NCBI GenBank assembly: GCA_028703995.1
Contig: JAQVLU010000003.1
Location: forward strand, 1 to 23,581
Length of the DNA stretch: 23,581 bases
From: Minisyncoccota bacterium
Lineage (GTDB): Bacteria; Patescibacteriota; Minisyncoccia; Minisyncoccales; Minisyncoccaceae
Direction of reading: 5' to 3'
The position numbers and the translations under genes were made by a program. The notes beneath the pieces are model-generated. The model was not told the origin of the DNA, ran no database searches, and saw only the letters and a list, made by a program, of their open reading frames with translations. Below, in pieces: positions 15,150 through 23,264 of the stretch. Within the stretch, counting starts at the first letter, position 1. Each line of letters opens with the position of its first letter.

Positions 15150-16877
15150 ATGAACGAACTAGAAGAAATTAAAAATCGTCTTGATATTGTTGAGGTACTT
15201 TCTCAGTATATAAAACTTGAAAAAGCAGGTGCAAATTATAGAGCACAATGTCCTTTTCATACTGAAAAGACAGCTTCTTTAATGGTTTCTCCAGCAAAAC
15301 AAATTTGGCATTGTTTTGGTTGTTCTAAAGGAGGGGATATTTTTGAATTTGTAAAAGAAATTGAAGGAATTGATTTTTATGACGCTCTTAAAATATTGGC
15401 TGAGAAAGCAGGAGTAGAAATTAAAAAATATGATAAAAAATCTGCTTTTGAAAAAACAGAAAGACAAAAAATAGCGGAAGTTTTAATTCAAGCTTCTAAA
15501 TTTTTTGAATATTGTCTTAATAATACGAAGAAAGGAATCAAAGCTAAAGAGTATTTATTTAAAAGAGGTTTTGACGAAGACTTATTAAAGGAGTGGAAGG
15601 TTGGATATGCGCCTGACAGTTTCGAGAAACTTTCTTTATTCTTAGAAGAAAGAGGATATAATAAGGATTATATTGAAAAAGCAGGTCTTGGTTTTTTAAA
15701 AAGTAATGGTGAATTGTGTGACAGATTTAGGTCACGAATTATTTTCCCATTTTTGAATATTAATGGGGAGATAATTGGTTTTACAGGAAGGATTTTTGAA
15801 AAAGAAGGAGACCTTGCAAAATATTTGAATACCCCAGCCACTGTTTTATATGATAAAAGTAGAGCTCTTTTTGGAATAGATAAAGCAAAATTAGAAATAA
15901 GAAAAGCAGATAAATGTATTCTAGTTGAGGGAAATATAGATGCGATAATGGCTCACAAGGCGGGAACTAAAAATGTGGTTGCTGTTTCGGGCACAGCCTT
16001 AACAGAAATGCATTTAAAAATACTTAAACGATATGCGACAAATTTAGTCTTTGCTTTTGACGCAGATAGCGCCGGAGCAAAAGCAACAGAAAGAGCTATT
16101 GATTTAGCAAGAGAAATGGGTTTTAATGTAAGTATTCTAGATTTAAAAGATGAAAAAGATCCAGCAGATGTTATTTTAAAAAAAGGAAAAGAAGCATGGT
16201 TTGAAATTGTTCAAAAAGAAGAAAAAATAATGGACTTTTATTTTAGAAAAGCTTTTTTGAACAAAGATTCTAAGAAAGTGGAAATGATAAAAGAAATAAC
16301 GGCTGAGCTCTTACCTCAGATTAAAAAAATAAGTAACAGCGTTGAAAAATCATATTTTATTCAAAAGTTGTCTCAAGAATTAATGGTTAGAGATGATGAT
16401 ATTAGAGAGGAAATGAATAAAATTAGATTAGATAGAAAGGAAGACAAAAACGAGAAAGTATTTAAAAAAGATATTTCTACGAAAGAAAAAATTGAGAGAA
16501 AGTTTTTAGAGCTTTATCTTATAAATAAAGTAGAAGTAGCCGAATATCTTTATCTTTTTTCGGAAAAATATAGAGACATTCTGGTTAAACTTGAAGCAGA
16601 AGAAGAGATAGAAAAAATAATCGAAGACAAGCAATTCTTAAGTGAAATTGTTTTAGGAGCAGAGTACGAAAAAGAAATATTAATTCAGAATGAAGTTTTG
16701 GTAGGTGAAGAAATGGAAAATTGTCTTTTAAATTTAAAAAAATTATTTGAAGAAAAATTAAAAAAAGAAATAAGTTTAAAAATTAAAAACGAAAAAAATC
16801 CTCTAGAAACGGAAAAATTAATCGAAGAATATTTGAATTTAATTAATCAAAGCTATGGTAAAAACAAAGAAAGTTAA
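15150..16877 (+). CDS. dnaG: DNA primase
   Basis: Makes RNA primers at the replication fork. The N-terminal zinc-binding domain has Cys34, His37, Cys55 and Cys58 (CPFH and CFGC). The TOPRIM catalytic core has Glu260 (VEGNIDAI), Asp304 and Asp306 (FDADSAG), which coordinate magnesium. The KYLNTPAT and LFGIDKA blocks are typical of bacterial primases. The lysine- and glutamate-rich C-terminal region (about 430-575) is the expected helicase-binding domain but is weakly conserved. The 575-residue length is normal. It is followed by rpoD with a 23-bp overlap, a remnant of the macromolecular synthesis operon. No ribosome binding site precedes the ATG. Confidence 0.96.
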   Translation: MNELEEIKNRLDIVEVLSQYIKLEKAGANYRAQCPFHTEKTASLMVSPAKQIWHCFGCSKGGDIFEFVKEIEGIDFYDALKILAEKAGVEIKKYDKKSAFEKTERQKIAEVLIQASKFFEYCLNNTKKGIKAKEYLFKRGFDEDLLKEWKVGYAPDSFEKLSLFLEERGYNKDYIEKAGLGFLKSNGELCDRFRSRIIFPFLNINGEIIGFTGRIFEKEGDLAKYLNTPATVLYDKSRALFGIDKAKLEIRKADKCILVEGNIDAIMAHKAGTKNVVAVSGTALTEMHLKILKRYATNLVFAFDADSAGAKATERAIDLAREMGFNVSILDLKDEKDPADVILKKGKEAWFEIVQKEEKIMDFYFRKAFLNKDSKKVEMIKEITAELLPQIKKISNSVEKSYFIQKLSQELMVRDDDIREEMNKIRLDRKEDKNEKVFKKDISTKEKIERKFLELYLINKVEVAEYLYLFSEKYRDILVKLEAEEEIEKIIEDKQFLSEIVLGAEYEKEILIQNEVLVGEEMENCLLNLKKLFEEKLKKEISLKIKNEKNPLETEKLIEEYLNLINQSYGKNKES

Positions 16878-17934
16878 AGTTTTAGATGAAGAAAAATTAG
16901 AAATAATTTTAAAGAAAGGGAGAGCAAAAGGTTTTGTGACTTTTTCTGAGATTTTGTATTTTTTCCCAAACATAGAAGATAGCATTTTAGAGCTTGAAAG
17001 TCTTTTAGCGTTACTTGAAACAAGTGGAATAGAGGTTAAAGAGTCTAGAGGGTATTTAGAAGAAGAACCAGCTCCTAGAAAATTAAAATCAATTTCAGGA
17101 CTTCCTCATGTTGACTCTATTCAAACATATTTAAAAGAAATCGGAAAAATAAAACCAGTCACAGCAAGAGAAGAAAAAGATTTAGCGAAAAGAATTGAGG
17201 GGGGAGATTTAGAATCAAAAAAGAAAATGACTGAGGCTAATTTAAGATTAGTAGTTTCTATTGCTAAAAAATATGTAGGAAGGTCTCCTAATTTGACCTT
17301 ACTAGACTTAATTCAAGAAGGTAACTTAGGCCTTTTCAGAGCCGTAGAAAAATTTGATTGGAGAAAAGGTTTTAAATTTTCTACTTATGCCACTTGGTGG
17401 ATCAGACAAACAATCACTCGTGCCTTAGCAGATCAAGCAAGAACAATTAGAATTCCTGTGCACATGATTGAGACATTAACTAAGTATACTCAAGCGAAGA
17501 GAAGATTGCTTCAGAACCTTGGAAGAGAGCCTTTAACAGAAGAGATTGCCGCAGAAATGGAAATTGAAATTGATAAGGTAAGGTATTTAGAAAAAATTTC
17601 TCAAAAAGCGGTTTCTTTAGAAACTCCAGTAGGAGAAGATGATAAAGATAGTGTTTTAGGTGAGTTTATTAAAGACGATAAGCAAGAATCTCCAGCTGTA
17701 AAAGCCGGAAGAAGCCTTTTAAAAGAACATTTAGAAGATATTTTTAAAGACTTAACTGAAAGAGAGCAAGAAATTCTTAAGATGAGATTTGGCTTGAAAG
17801 ATGGAGCCACTTATACGCTTGAGGAAGTAGGACAAAAATTTACTGTTACTCGTGAGAGAATTAGACAAATTGAAGCTAAAGCTCTTGAGAAGATAAGAAA
17901 ACACAAAGAAGTTAAAAAATTAAAAGGATATTGA
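16855..17934 (+). CDS. rpoD: Primary RNA polymerase sigma factor (sigma-70/RpoD)
   Basis: Housekeeping sigma factor, 359 residues. A region 1.1-like domain occupies about residues 10-70 and region 1.2 starts near 85 (DSIQTYLKEIGKI). Regions 2.1-2.4 run from about 125 to 205, with LDLIQEGNLGLFRAVEKFDW and the -10-contacting YATWWIRQTITRALADQ. Region 3 follows, then region 4 at about 290-350, with VTRERIRQIEAKALEKIR as the -35-binding helix-turn-helix. The presence of region 1.1 and intact 2.4 and 4.2 mark it as a primary sigma factor. These domains fit the TTG-N16/17-TATAAT-type promoters in this window. The ATG lies within dnaG (23-bp overlap) without a ribosome binding site. Confidence 0.96.
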   Translation: MVKTKKVKVLDEEKLEIILKKGRAKGFVTFSEILYFFPNIEDSILELESLLALLETSGIEVKESRGYLEEEPAPRKLKSISGLPHVDSIQTYLKEIGKIKPVTAREEKDLAKRIEGGDLESKKKMTEANLRLVVSIAKKYVGRSPNLTLLDLIQEGNLGLFRAVEKFDWRKGFKFSTYATWWIRQTITRALADQARTIRIPVHMIETLTKYTQAKRRLLQNLGREPLTEEIAAEMEIEIDKVRYLEKISQKAVSLETPVGEDDKDSVLGEFIKDDKQESPAVKAGRSLLKEHLEDIFKDLTEREQEILKMRFGLKDGATYTLEEVGQKFTVTRERIRQIEAKALEKIRKHKEVKKLKGY

Positions 17935-18470
17935 TGCTTAAAAAATTTAAAACAAAAAAAGGAAAAGAAGTTTCTATTAGATATCTTTGTCAAAGTGATA
18001 CAAAGGACCTACTAGAGCTTTATAATTCTCTTGTTGACGAAAAATCTTATACTATTGCCTCTAAAAAGTTTACATTAGAAGAAGAGAAGCTTTTTATTAA
18101 AGATTCTTTGAATAAAATCGAAAAAGGGAAAGCTATTTTTTTGATAGCTGAGGTTGATGGACGCGCTCTTGGTGTGGCAAGTATCAAAAAGGAAGATTCG
18201 CCGATGCTTAATCATAGAGGCGAGTTTGGAATTATTTTAAAAAAAGAAATACGAGGGGAAGGAGTTGGCAAAGAACTTATGTCTTGCGTCATCAAAGAAG
18301 CGAAAAAGTTTTTAAAAATTAAAATAGTGATTTTAAACGTTTTCAAAGAGAACAAGATTGCTATTGGCTTATATGAAAAAATAGGTTTTAAGCAAGTTGG
18401 AGAAATAGAAAAAGGGTTAAAGTTTTGGGGCAAATATAAAGACGAAATTATAATGGTTAGATATTTATAA
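17934..18470 (+). CDS. GNAT-family N-acetyltransferase
   Basis: 178-residue acetyltransferase of the GNAT superfamily, which transfers an acetyl group from acetyl-CoA to an amine. The acetyl-CoA pyrophosphate loop is RGEGVG (107-112), after the GEFGIILKKEI strand. LNVFKENKIAIGLYEKIGF is the usual motif B region. The acceptor is unknown; nearby rpoD gives no clue. The ATG at 17934 joins the rpoD stop as TGATG, with AAGGA nearby. A TTG at 17931 in the same frame is less likely. A chance TATAAT in its 3' end might serve the next gene. Confidence 0.85.
   Translation: MLKKFKTKKGKEVSIRYLCQSDTKDLLELYNSLVDEKSYTIASKKFTLEEEKLFIKDSLNKIEKGKAIFLIAEVDGRALGVASIKKEDSPMLNHRGEFGIILKKEIRGEGVGKELMSCVIKEAKKFLKIKIVILNVFKENKIAIGLYEKIGFKQVGEIEKGLKFWGKYKDEIIMVRYL
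18425..18454 (+). promoter_or_regulatory. Possible weak promoter before the exporter genes
   Basis: A perfect TATAAT at 18449-18454 is preceded at 18 bases by TTGGGG (18425-18430), which matches the -35 consensus in only its first three bases. It lies within the acetyltransferase coding sequence, 20 bp before the exporter adaptor gene at 18475. An AT-rich coding match by chance is quite possible. Confidence 0.33.
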
Positions 18471-18474
18471 AAAT

Positions 18475-20061
18475 ATGATAAAAATTTTAAAAACAAAAAA
18501 GTTTTGGATAATTGCAGGAGCTGTTTTATTAATTGGAGTAATTTTTATTAACTCAATTTCTGGAGGTCCAAAAAAAGAACACGAAACAGTAAAAGTAGAA
18601 AGAGGAGATTTACTTCAAACAGTTGATGTTGTTGGCAGGGTTCAATCAGAAAATAAACTCTCTCTTTATTTTGAAGCAAGTGGAGTTATCGATCAAATTT
18701 ATGTTATTGAGGGTGAGGAAGTTAAAAAAGGAGATGTGCTTGCCAAGTTGAATCTAGACAATTTAGATTCTTATGTTAAACAAGCAGAGGCAAATTTAAA
18801 TCAAAAGCTAGCAGGAGTTTCAGAAGAGCAAGCTAATATTTCTTTAAAGCAAATTAATTCAGCAGAAATAACTTATAAGAAAGCGGAACTTAATTTAGAG
18901 AATGTAAAAAATGTTGCGAATGAAAATTTAAATAATAAATATCTTTCAATGACTGATCTTTTAAGCGATTCTTATATTAAACTTTTTAATGCTTTAAAAT
19001 TTGTTCAAGAATTAAAAGAAAACTATTTTTCAGATTTAAGTTTAGAAGCTATAAATGCTAAAAATGAAATAGAATATAATATGGTAGAACCTATTTCAAA
19101 AGCAAAAACTTCTTTAGATAAAGCAAAAAGCACAAAAGAAATAAATGATATTGATTTAGCTATAGTAGATATTGATTCTTCTCTTAAGAGTACGGGCGAT
19201 GTTCTTTTATTCTTAAAAAATCTATCAGAAAATGTTAGATACAAGAATATTATTTCAGTAGTAGACAAAACTTCTTTAGATCAGAACAAATCAATTATAA
19301 GTACTTCGCAAATATCTTTGACTTCAGCTCAAAATGAAATTTCTTTACTTAAGTTGCAAAATGAAAATAGTATTAAATCAGCAGAACTTTCTTTGGAGGA
19401 AGCATCTGTCAATTTAGAGCTTCAAAAAGCGAATTACAATTTGCTTATTGCTCAACCAAGAGAAGTTGATTTAGCTTATTTAGAATCTGTTTTGAGCCAA
19501 GCTATAGCAAACAAGGAACGTGCAATTATTAAATCTAAAATAGATGGGGTTGTTACTAAATTAAATAAAAAAGAAGGAGAATTAATTTCTTCGGCAGAAC
19601 CTCTTATTGAAGTTTTATCTCCGGAATATCAGATAGAAGTTAATATTCCAGAAACAGATGTTACAAAAATAAGTTTAGGAGACAAGGCAGAAATAGAATT
19701 AGACGCTATAGAGAATAAGATGTTTTTGTCAGAAGTAATTTCAATTAATCCTGCTTCAACAAATATTCAAGACGTGGTTTATTATAAGGTTGTTTTAAGT
19801 GTTTCTGAAAAGGATGAAAGGATTAAACCAGGAATGACCGCTGACATTTTGATTTATACAGACGAAAGAAAAGATGTTCTTTACCTTCCTTCAAGAAGTA
19901 TTTTATCTGAGGGAGATAAAAAATATGTAAGAGTTCTTAATGATAAATTAGAAGTCGTAGAAAAAGAAGTTGAGGTAGGGCTTAGTGCTGATGATAGCAA
20001 GAAGGAAATCATAAGCGGAGTTGTTCAAGGAGAAGAAATCATTTTAAAAATCATTAAATAA
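18475..20061 (+). CDS. HlyD/MacA-type efflux adaptor (membrane fusion protein)
   Basis: Adaptor subunit of a MacAB-like exporter. One N-terminal membrane helix (10-27) anchors it and the rest lies outside. The first lipoyl half-motif is GVIDQIYVIEGEEVKKGDVLAKL (70-92, split across the hairpin) and the second is IIKSKIDGVVTKLNKKEGE (351-369). A beta-barrel domain (about 385-460) and a membrane-proximal domain follow. The helical hairpin between the lipoyl halves spans about 95-345. That is longer than in E. coli MacA and seems to carry an extra helical segment near 150-285. The ATPase gene starts 1 bp later, and two permease genes follow. Confidence 0.9.
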   Translation: MIKILKTKKFWIIAGAVLLIGVIFINSISGGPKKEHETVKVERGDLLQTVDVVGRVQSENKLSLYFEASGVIDQIYVIEGEEVKKGDVLAKLNLDNLDSYVKQAEANLNQKLAGVSEEQANISLKQINSAEITYKKAELNLENVKNVANENLNNKYLSMTDLLSDSYIKLFNALKFVQELKENYFSDLSLEAINAKNEIEYNMVEPISKAKTSLDKAKSTKEINDIDLAIVDIDSSLKSTGDVLLFLKNLSENVRYKNIISVVDKTSLDQNKSIISTSQISLTSAQNEISLLKLQNENSIKSAELSLEEASVNLELQKANYNLLIAQPREVDLAYLESVLSQAIANKERAIIKSKIDGVVTKLNKKEGELISSAEPLIEVLSPEYQIEVNIPETDVTKISLGDKAEIELDAIENKMFLSEVISINPASTNIQDVVYYKVVLSVSEKDERIKPGMTADILIYTDERKDVLYLPSRSILSEGDKKYVRVLNDKLEVVEKEVEVGLSADDSKKEIISGVVQGEEIILKIIK

Positions 20062-20062
20062 A

Positions 20063-20782
20063 ATGCTTATTAAAGTAAAAAATTTAGAAAAGAGTTTTTC
20101 TAATGGAGAAATTGTAACTAAAGTTCTTCAAGGGATTTCTTTTAATATCGAAAAAGGAGAGTTTGTTTCCATAATGGGACCTTCTGGGTCTGGAAAATCA
20201 ACATTAATGCACATTCTAGGCTTTTTAGATAAATTAAGTCTTGGAGAATATTTTTTTGAAGAAGAAGATGTTTCGAAATTAACTTCTGATGAGCTTGCAG
20301 AGAAAAGATGTAAAAAGGTTGGCTTTATTTTTCAATCTTTCAATCTTTTGTCGACTTTAACTGTACTTGAAAATGTCACTCTTCCTTTGGTTTATTCAAA
20401 TGTTTCCGAGAAAGAACGCGAAAAGAGAGGAAGAGAGCTTTTAGAGAAAGTTGGTCTTAGTCATCGATTGGATTATAGTCCGAATAAATTATCAGGAGGA
20501 GAAAAACAAAGAGTGGCTATTGCGAGAGCCCTTGTCAATAATCCTGAAGTCATTTTTGCGGACGAGCCAACCGGAAATTTAGATTCTAAATCTGGATTTC
20601 AAGTAATGAAAATATTGCAAGATTTAAATGAACAAGGAAACACAATAATCTTAGTTACTCACGAAAGAATTACTGCTGAATACGCAAAAAGAATTATCGA
20701 TATTAAGGATGGATTAATTGTTAAAGATGAAAAAGTTTTAAACAGACAAATTGCAAAAGATAATAGCGAATTAATAAAATAG
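20063..20782 (+). CDS. MacB/LolD-type ABC transporter ATPase
   Basis: Cytoplasmic ATPase, 239 residues, of the group that works with FtsX-fold permeases (LolD, MacB, FtsE). All motifs are intact: Walker A GPSGSGKST (39-47), Q-loop Gln91 (FQSFNLL), signature LSGGEKQR (143-150), Walker B VIFADEP (163-169) with GNLD, and H-loop His200. Unlike E. coli MacB, the ATPase is a separate polypeptide. It is 1 bp after the adaptor gene and directly abuts the first permease gene. Substrate unknown; MacB-type machines export peptides, lipids or small molecules. Confidence 0.94.
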   Translation: MLIKVKNLEKSFSNGEIVTKVLQGISFNIEKGEFVSIMGPSGSGKSTLMHILGFLDKLSLGEYFFEEEDVSKLTSDELAEKRCKKVGFIFQSFNLLSTLTVLENVTLPLVYSNVSEKEREKRGRELLEKVGLSHRLDYSPNKLSGGEKQRVAIARALVNNPEVIFADEPTGNLDSKSGFQVMKILQDLNEQGNTIILVTHERITAEYAKRIIDIKDGLIVKDEKVLNRQIAKDNSELIK

Positions 20783-22015
20783 ATGAGCATTTTTGAATCA
20801 ATTAAAATATCTATTTCTATGCTACTTAAAAATAAAATGCAGTCTTTTTTAACGATGCTAGGAATTATTATTGGAGTAATGTCTGTGGTAATTGTTATGT
20901 CTGTTGGAGCAAGCTCTCAAGAGTTTATTTTAAACGAAGTGAAAACTATTGGTACAGATTTAATTGGAATCTTGCCAGGAAGTTCAGAGGGTGCTCCAGC
21001 AAGTGTGATGGGAATAGTTAATACTAGTTTAAAATACGAAGACGGAGAAAAGATTGTCGATGCAAATTTTTCTAATGTTGATAGTTTAGCAATGTATGTT
21101 CAAGGAAACGTTAAAATTGTTGCCGGAGAGAACGATCTTAATGTTTCTTTTTCAGGTTCAACGGATACTTATTTAACTGTTGAAAAAGTGGAAATTGCTG
21201 AAGGAAGATTTTATACAAAAGAAGAAGAAAAAAACTATTCTCGAGTAGTTGTTTTAGGTAGTGAAGTAGCTAAAAAATTATTTGGAGATCAGAGTCCGAT
21301 TGGAGAAAAAGTAAAGATAAAGGATTTAAGCTTTAAGGTAATCGGAGTTTTTAAAGAAAAAGGAAAAAGTCTCAGCCAAGACCAAGATAACTCTATTGTT
21401 GTTCCAATTAAAACAGCTCAAAAACTTTTACTTGGCATTGATTATATTAATTTTATGAGAGTTAAAGTTGTTGATGAGAAGTTAGTTGATTTTACAAAAG
21501 AAGATATAGAACTTATTTTAAGAGAAAGTCATAATATTGATAATGAAAAAGACGATGACTTTACTATTAATGCTACAGCAACAGCTCTCGAATCAATTAA
21601 ATCTATTACGGATGCGATAACGCTTTTTTTGGTAGCCGTATCAGCCATATCTTTAGTTGTTGGTGGTTTCGGAATTATGAATATTATGCTTGCTACCGTT
21701 GAAGAAAGAGTTTCAGAAATAGGGTTAAGAAAAGCTTTGGGTGCAAAAGAAGGTCAAATCGTCACACAATTTTTAATTGAAACCGTAGTGATTACTTTTT
21801 TAAGCGGACTGATTGGAATTATTCTAGGAATCTTTATTTCTTTTGTAATTTATAAAGTAATCATTATTTTAGGAACAAATTGGTTTTTCATTATTCCTTT
21901 TTGGTCAATAATTTTAGCTGCTTTTGTTTCAATAAGCATTGGTCTTATCTTTGGAATCATTCCAGCCAAAAAAGCAAGTAAATTAGATCCAATTGAAGCA
22001 TTAAGATATGAATAA
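20783..22015 (+). CDS. MacB-type ABC permease, copy 1
   Basis: 410-residue FtsX-fold permease. One membrane helix (about 21-43) is followed by a large extracytoplasmic domain (about 45-270) with a MacB-like core. Three helices then lie at about 277-303, 328-355 and 372-394. ALGAKEGQI between helices 2 and 3 is the coupling region that meets the ATPase, and the tail KKASKLDPIEALRYE is family-typical. It aligns position for position with the next gene, sharing EIAEGRFYT at 137-145. It starts right at the ATPase stop and overlaps the second copy by 8 bp. Confidence 0.93.
   Translation: MSIFESIKISISMLLKNKMQSFLTMLGIIIGVMSVVIVMSVGASSQEFILNEVKTIGTDLIGILPGSSEGAPASVMGIVNTSLKYEDGEKIVDANFSNVDSLAMYVQGNVKIVAGENDLNVSFSGSTDTYLTVEKVEIAEGRFYTKEEEKNYSRVVVLGSEVAKKLFGDQSPIGEKVKIKDLSFKVIGVFKEKGKSLSQDQDNSIVVPIKTAQKLLLGIDYINFMRVKVVDEKLVDFTKEDIELILRESHNIDNEKDDDFTINATATALESIKSITDAITLFLVAVSAISLVVGGFGIMNIMLATVEERVSEIGLRKALGAKEGQIVTQFLIETVVITFLSGLIGIILGIFISFVIYKVIIILGTNWFFIIPFWSIILAAFVSISIGLIFGIIPAKKASKLDPIEALRYE
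21191..21227 (+). repeat. Repeat unit a: near-identical segment in permease copy 1
   Basis: These 37 bases match 22416-22452 at 35 positions. They encode the EIAEGRFYT segment of the extracytoplasmic domain. Identity at the DNA level, not only in protein, indicates fairly recent duplication, gene conversion or strong constraint. Confidence 0.85.
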
Positions 22016-23240
22016 TTTTAAAATGGCTTATGACAACTTAAAAAAGAATAAAAGCAGGATGATTTTAACCATGATTGCCGTTGCTTTAGGAGTGGCTATT
22101 TTAATCATTATGCTTGCCTCTGGAGCAGGACTTAAAGAGATGATTTTAAGCGAAATGGATTATTATGGTTCAGATGTTATTAATATTGAAACTAGAGTTC
22201 CAGGAAAGACAGCTACAGAATCTTCTACTGATTTAGCAAAAGGAGTTGTTATTACAACTTTTAAAAATAGCGATGTAGAAAAAATTAGACAGCATGACAA
22301 TGTTGAAGCTGTTTATAGTTATGTAACAGGGCAAGAAATTATAAAGCGTGAGGGGGAAAGTAAAAACACCCTTATTTTTGGCTATGGAGCCGAAGCTCCT
22401 AATATTGAAAAAATAGAAATTGCTGAAGGACGATTTTATACAACAGAAGAAGAGAATTCAGCTAGTTTGGTTGTTGTTTTAGGAAGTGGAGTTAAGGAAG
22501 ATCTTTTTGGAGACGAGGAAGCTATTTTAAAAACAGTTAACATTAAAGGATTATCATTTAGGGTTGTCGGGGTAGTAAAAGAAAGAGGAGGGGCTTCAAT
22601 GATGAGCTTTGATGACATTGTTTATATTCCCGTCATAACAATGCAAAAAAGAATTCTTGGAACAGATTATGTTTTAGGAACTTCAATAAAAGTAAAAGAT
22701 GTTTCTTTGATTGACGAAACAAAAGAAGATTTAATTTATACTTTAAGGGAAGAACACGATATTAAAGGAGAGAACGAGGATGATTTTGAAGCAATGACAA
22801 TGGAAGAAATGCTTACTATGGTTAATTCAGTTGTAGGGGGAATTAACGCTCTTTTAGTAACCTTAGCTTTAGTTTCTCTGATTGTTGGTGGAGTGGGAAT
22901 TATGAATATTATGTATGTTTCTGTAACCGAAAGAACTTTTGAAGTTGGTTTAAAAATGGCTTTAGGTGCAAAGAAAAAAGATATTTTATCTCAATTTTTA
23001 ATGGAGGCCATAATTTTAACCTTGATTGGTGGGGTTCTAGGAATTGTTTTAGGAATTTCTTTTTGTTTACTTTTTAATTATGTTTCTTTTTTGTTTAGTT
23101 TTGGAGTGACTGCCGTGATTACAATTTCTTCAATAATTTTTGCTTTTGTTTTTTCTATGTTTTTAGGATTACTCGCAGGAGTTTATCCAGCTAAAAGAGC
23201 TTCTAACCTAGATCCAATCATTTCTTTAACTAGGAAATAA
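22008..23240 (+). CDS. MacB-type ABC permease, copy 2
   Basis: A second FtsX-fold permease of exactly 410 residues. It has a helix at about 18-41, an extracytoplasmic domain, and three C-terminal helices (about 277-303, 328-356, 368-393). Motifs align without offset to copy 1: EIAEGRFYT (137-145), GIMNIM (297-302), LGAKKKDILSQF (319-330) and PAKRASNLDP (394-403). The N-terminal part of the extracytoplasmic domain has diverged. The copies could pair as a heterodimer on one ATPase dimer. It overlaps copy 1 by 8 bp, without a ribosome binding site. No plus-strand terminator follows the stop. Confidence 0.92.
   Translation: MNNFKMAYDNLKKNKSRMILTMIAVALGVAILIIMLASGAGLKEMILSEMDYYGSDVINIETRVPGKTATESSTDLAKGVVITTFKNSDVEKIRQHDNVEAVYSYVTGQEIIKREGESKNTLIFGYGAEAPNIEKIEIAEGRFYTTEEENSASLVVVLGSGVKEDLFGDEEAILKTVNIKGLSFRVVGVVKERGGASMMSFDDIVYIPVITMQKRILGTDYVLGTSIKVKDVSLIDETKEDLIYTLREEHDIKGENEDDFEAMTMEEMLTMVNSVVGGINALLVTLALVSLIVGGVGIMNIMYVSVTERTFEVGLKMALGAKKKDILSQFLMEAIILTLIGGVLGIVLGISFCLLFNYVSFLFSFGVTAVITISSIIFAFVFSMFLGLLAGVYPAKRASNLDPIISLTRK
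22416..22452 (+). repeat. Repeat unit b: near-identical segment in permease copy 2
   Basis: Partner of 21191-21227 (35 of 37 bases identical), in the same codon phase and at the same residue positions of the second permease. The spacing of 1225 bp equals the offset between the two gene starts. Confidence 0.85.
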
Positions 23241-23264
23241 AAAAAAGTAAGCTCTTGCTTACTT
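23239..23264 (-). terminator. Intrinsic terminator of the minus-strand small gene
   Basis: An 8-bp stem AAGTAAGC/GCTTACTT (23245-23252 paired with 23257-23264) with a four-base loop. On the minus strand it is followed by eight U residues (the A run 23239-23246 on the plus strand). The stem begins inside the stop codon of the small gene. On the plus strand there is no T run, so it should not efficiently stop the exporter operon. Confidence 0.88.
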
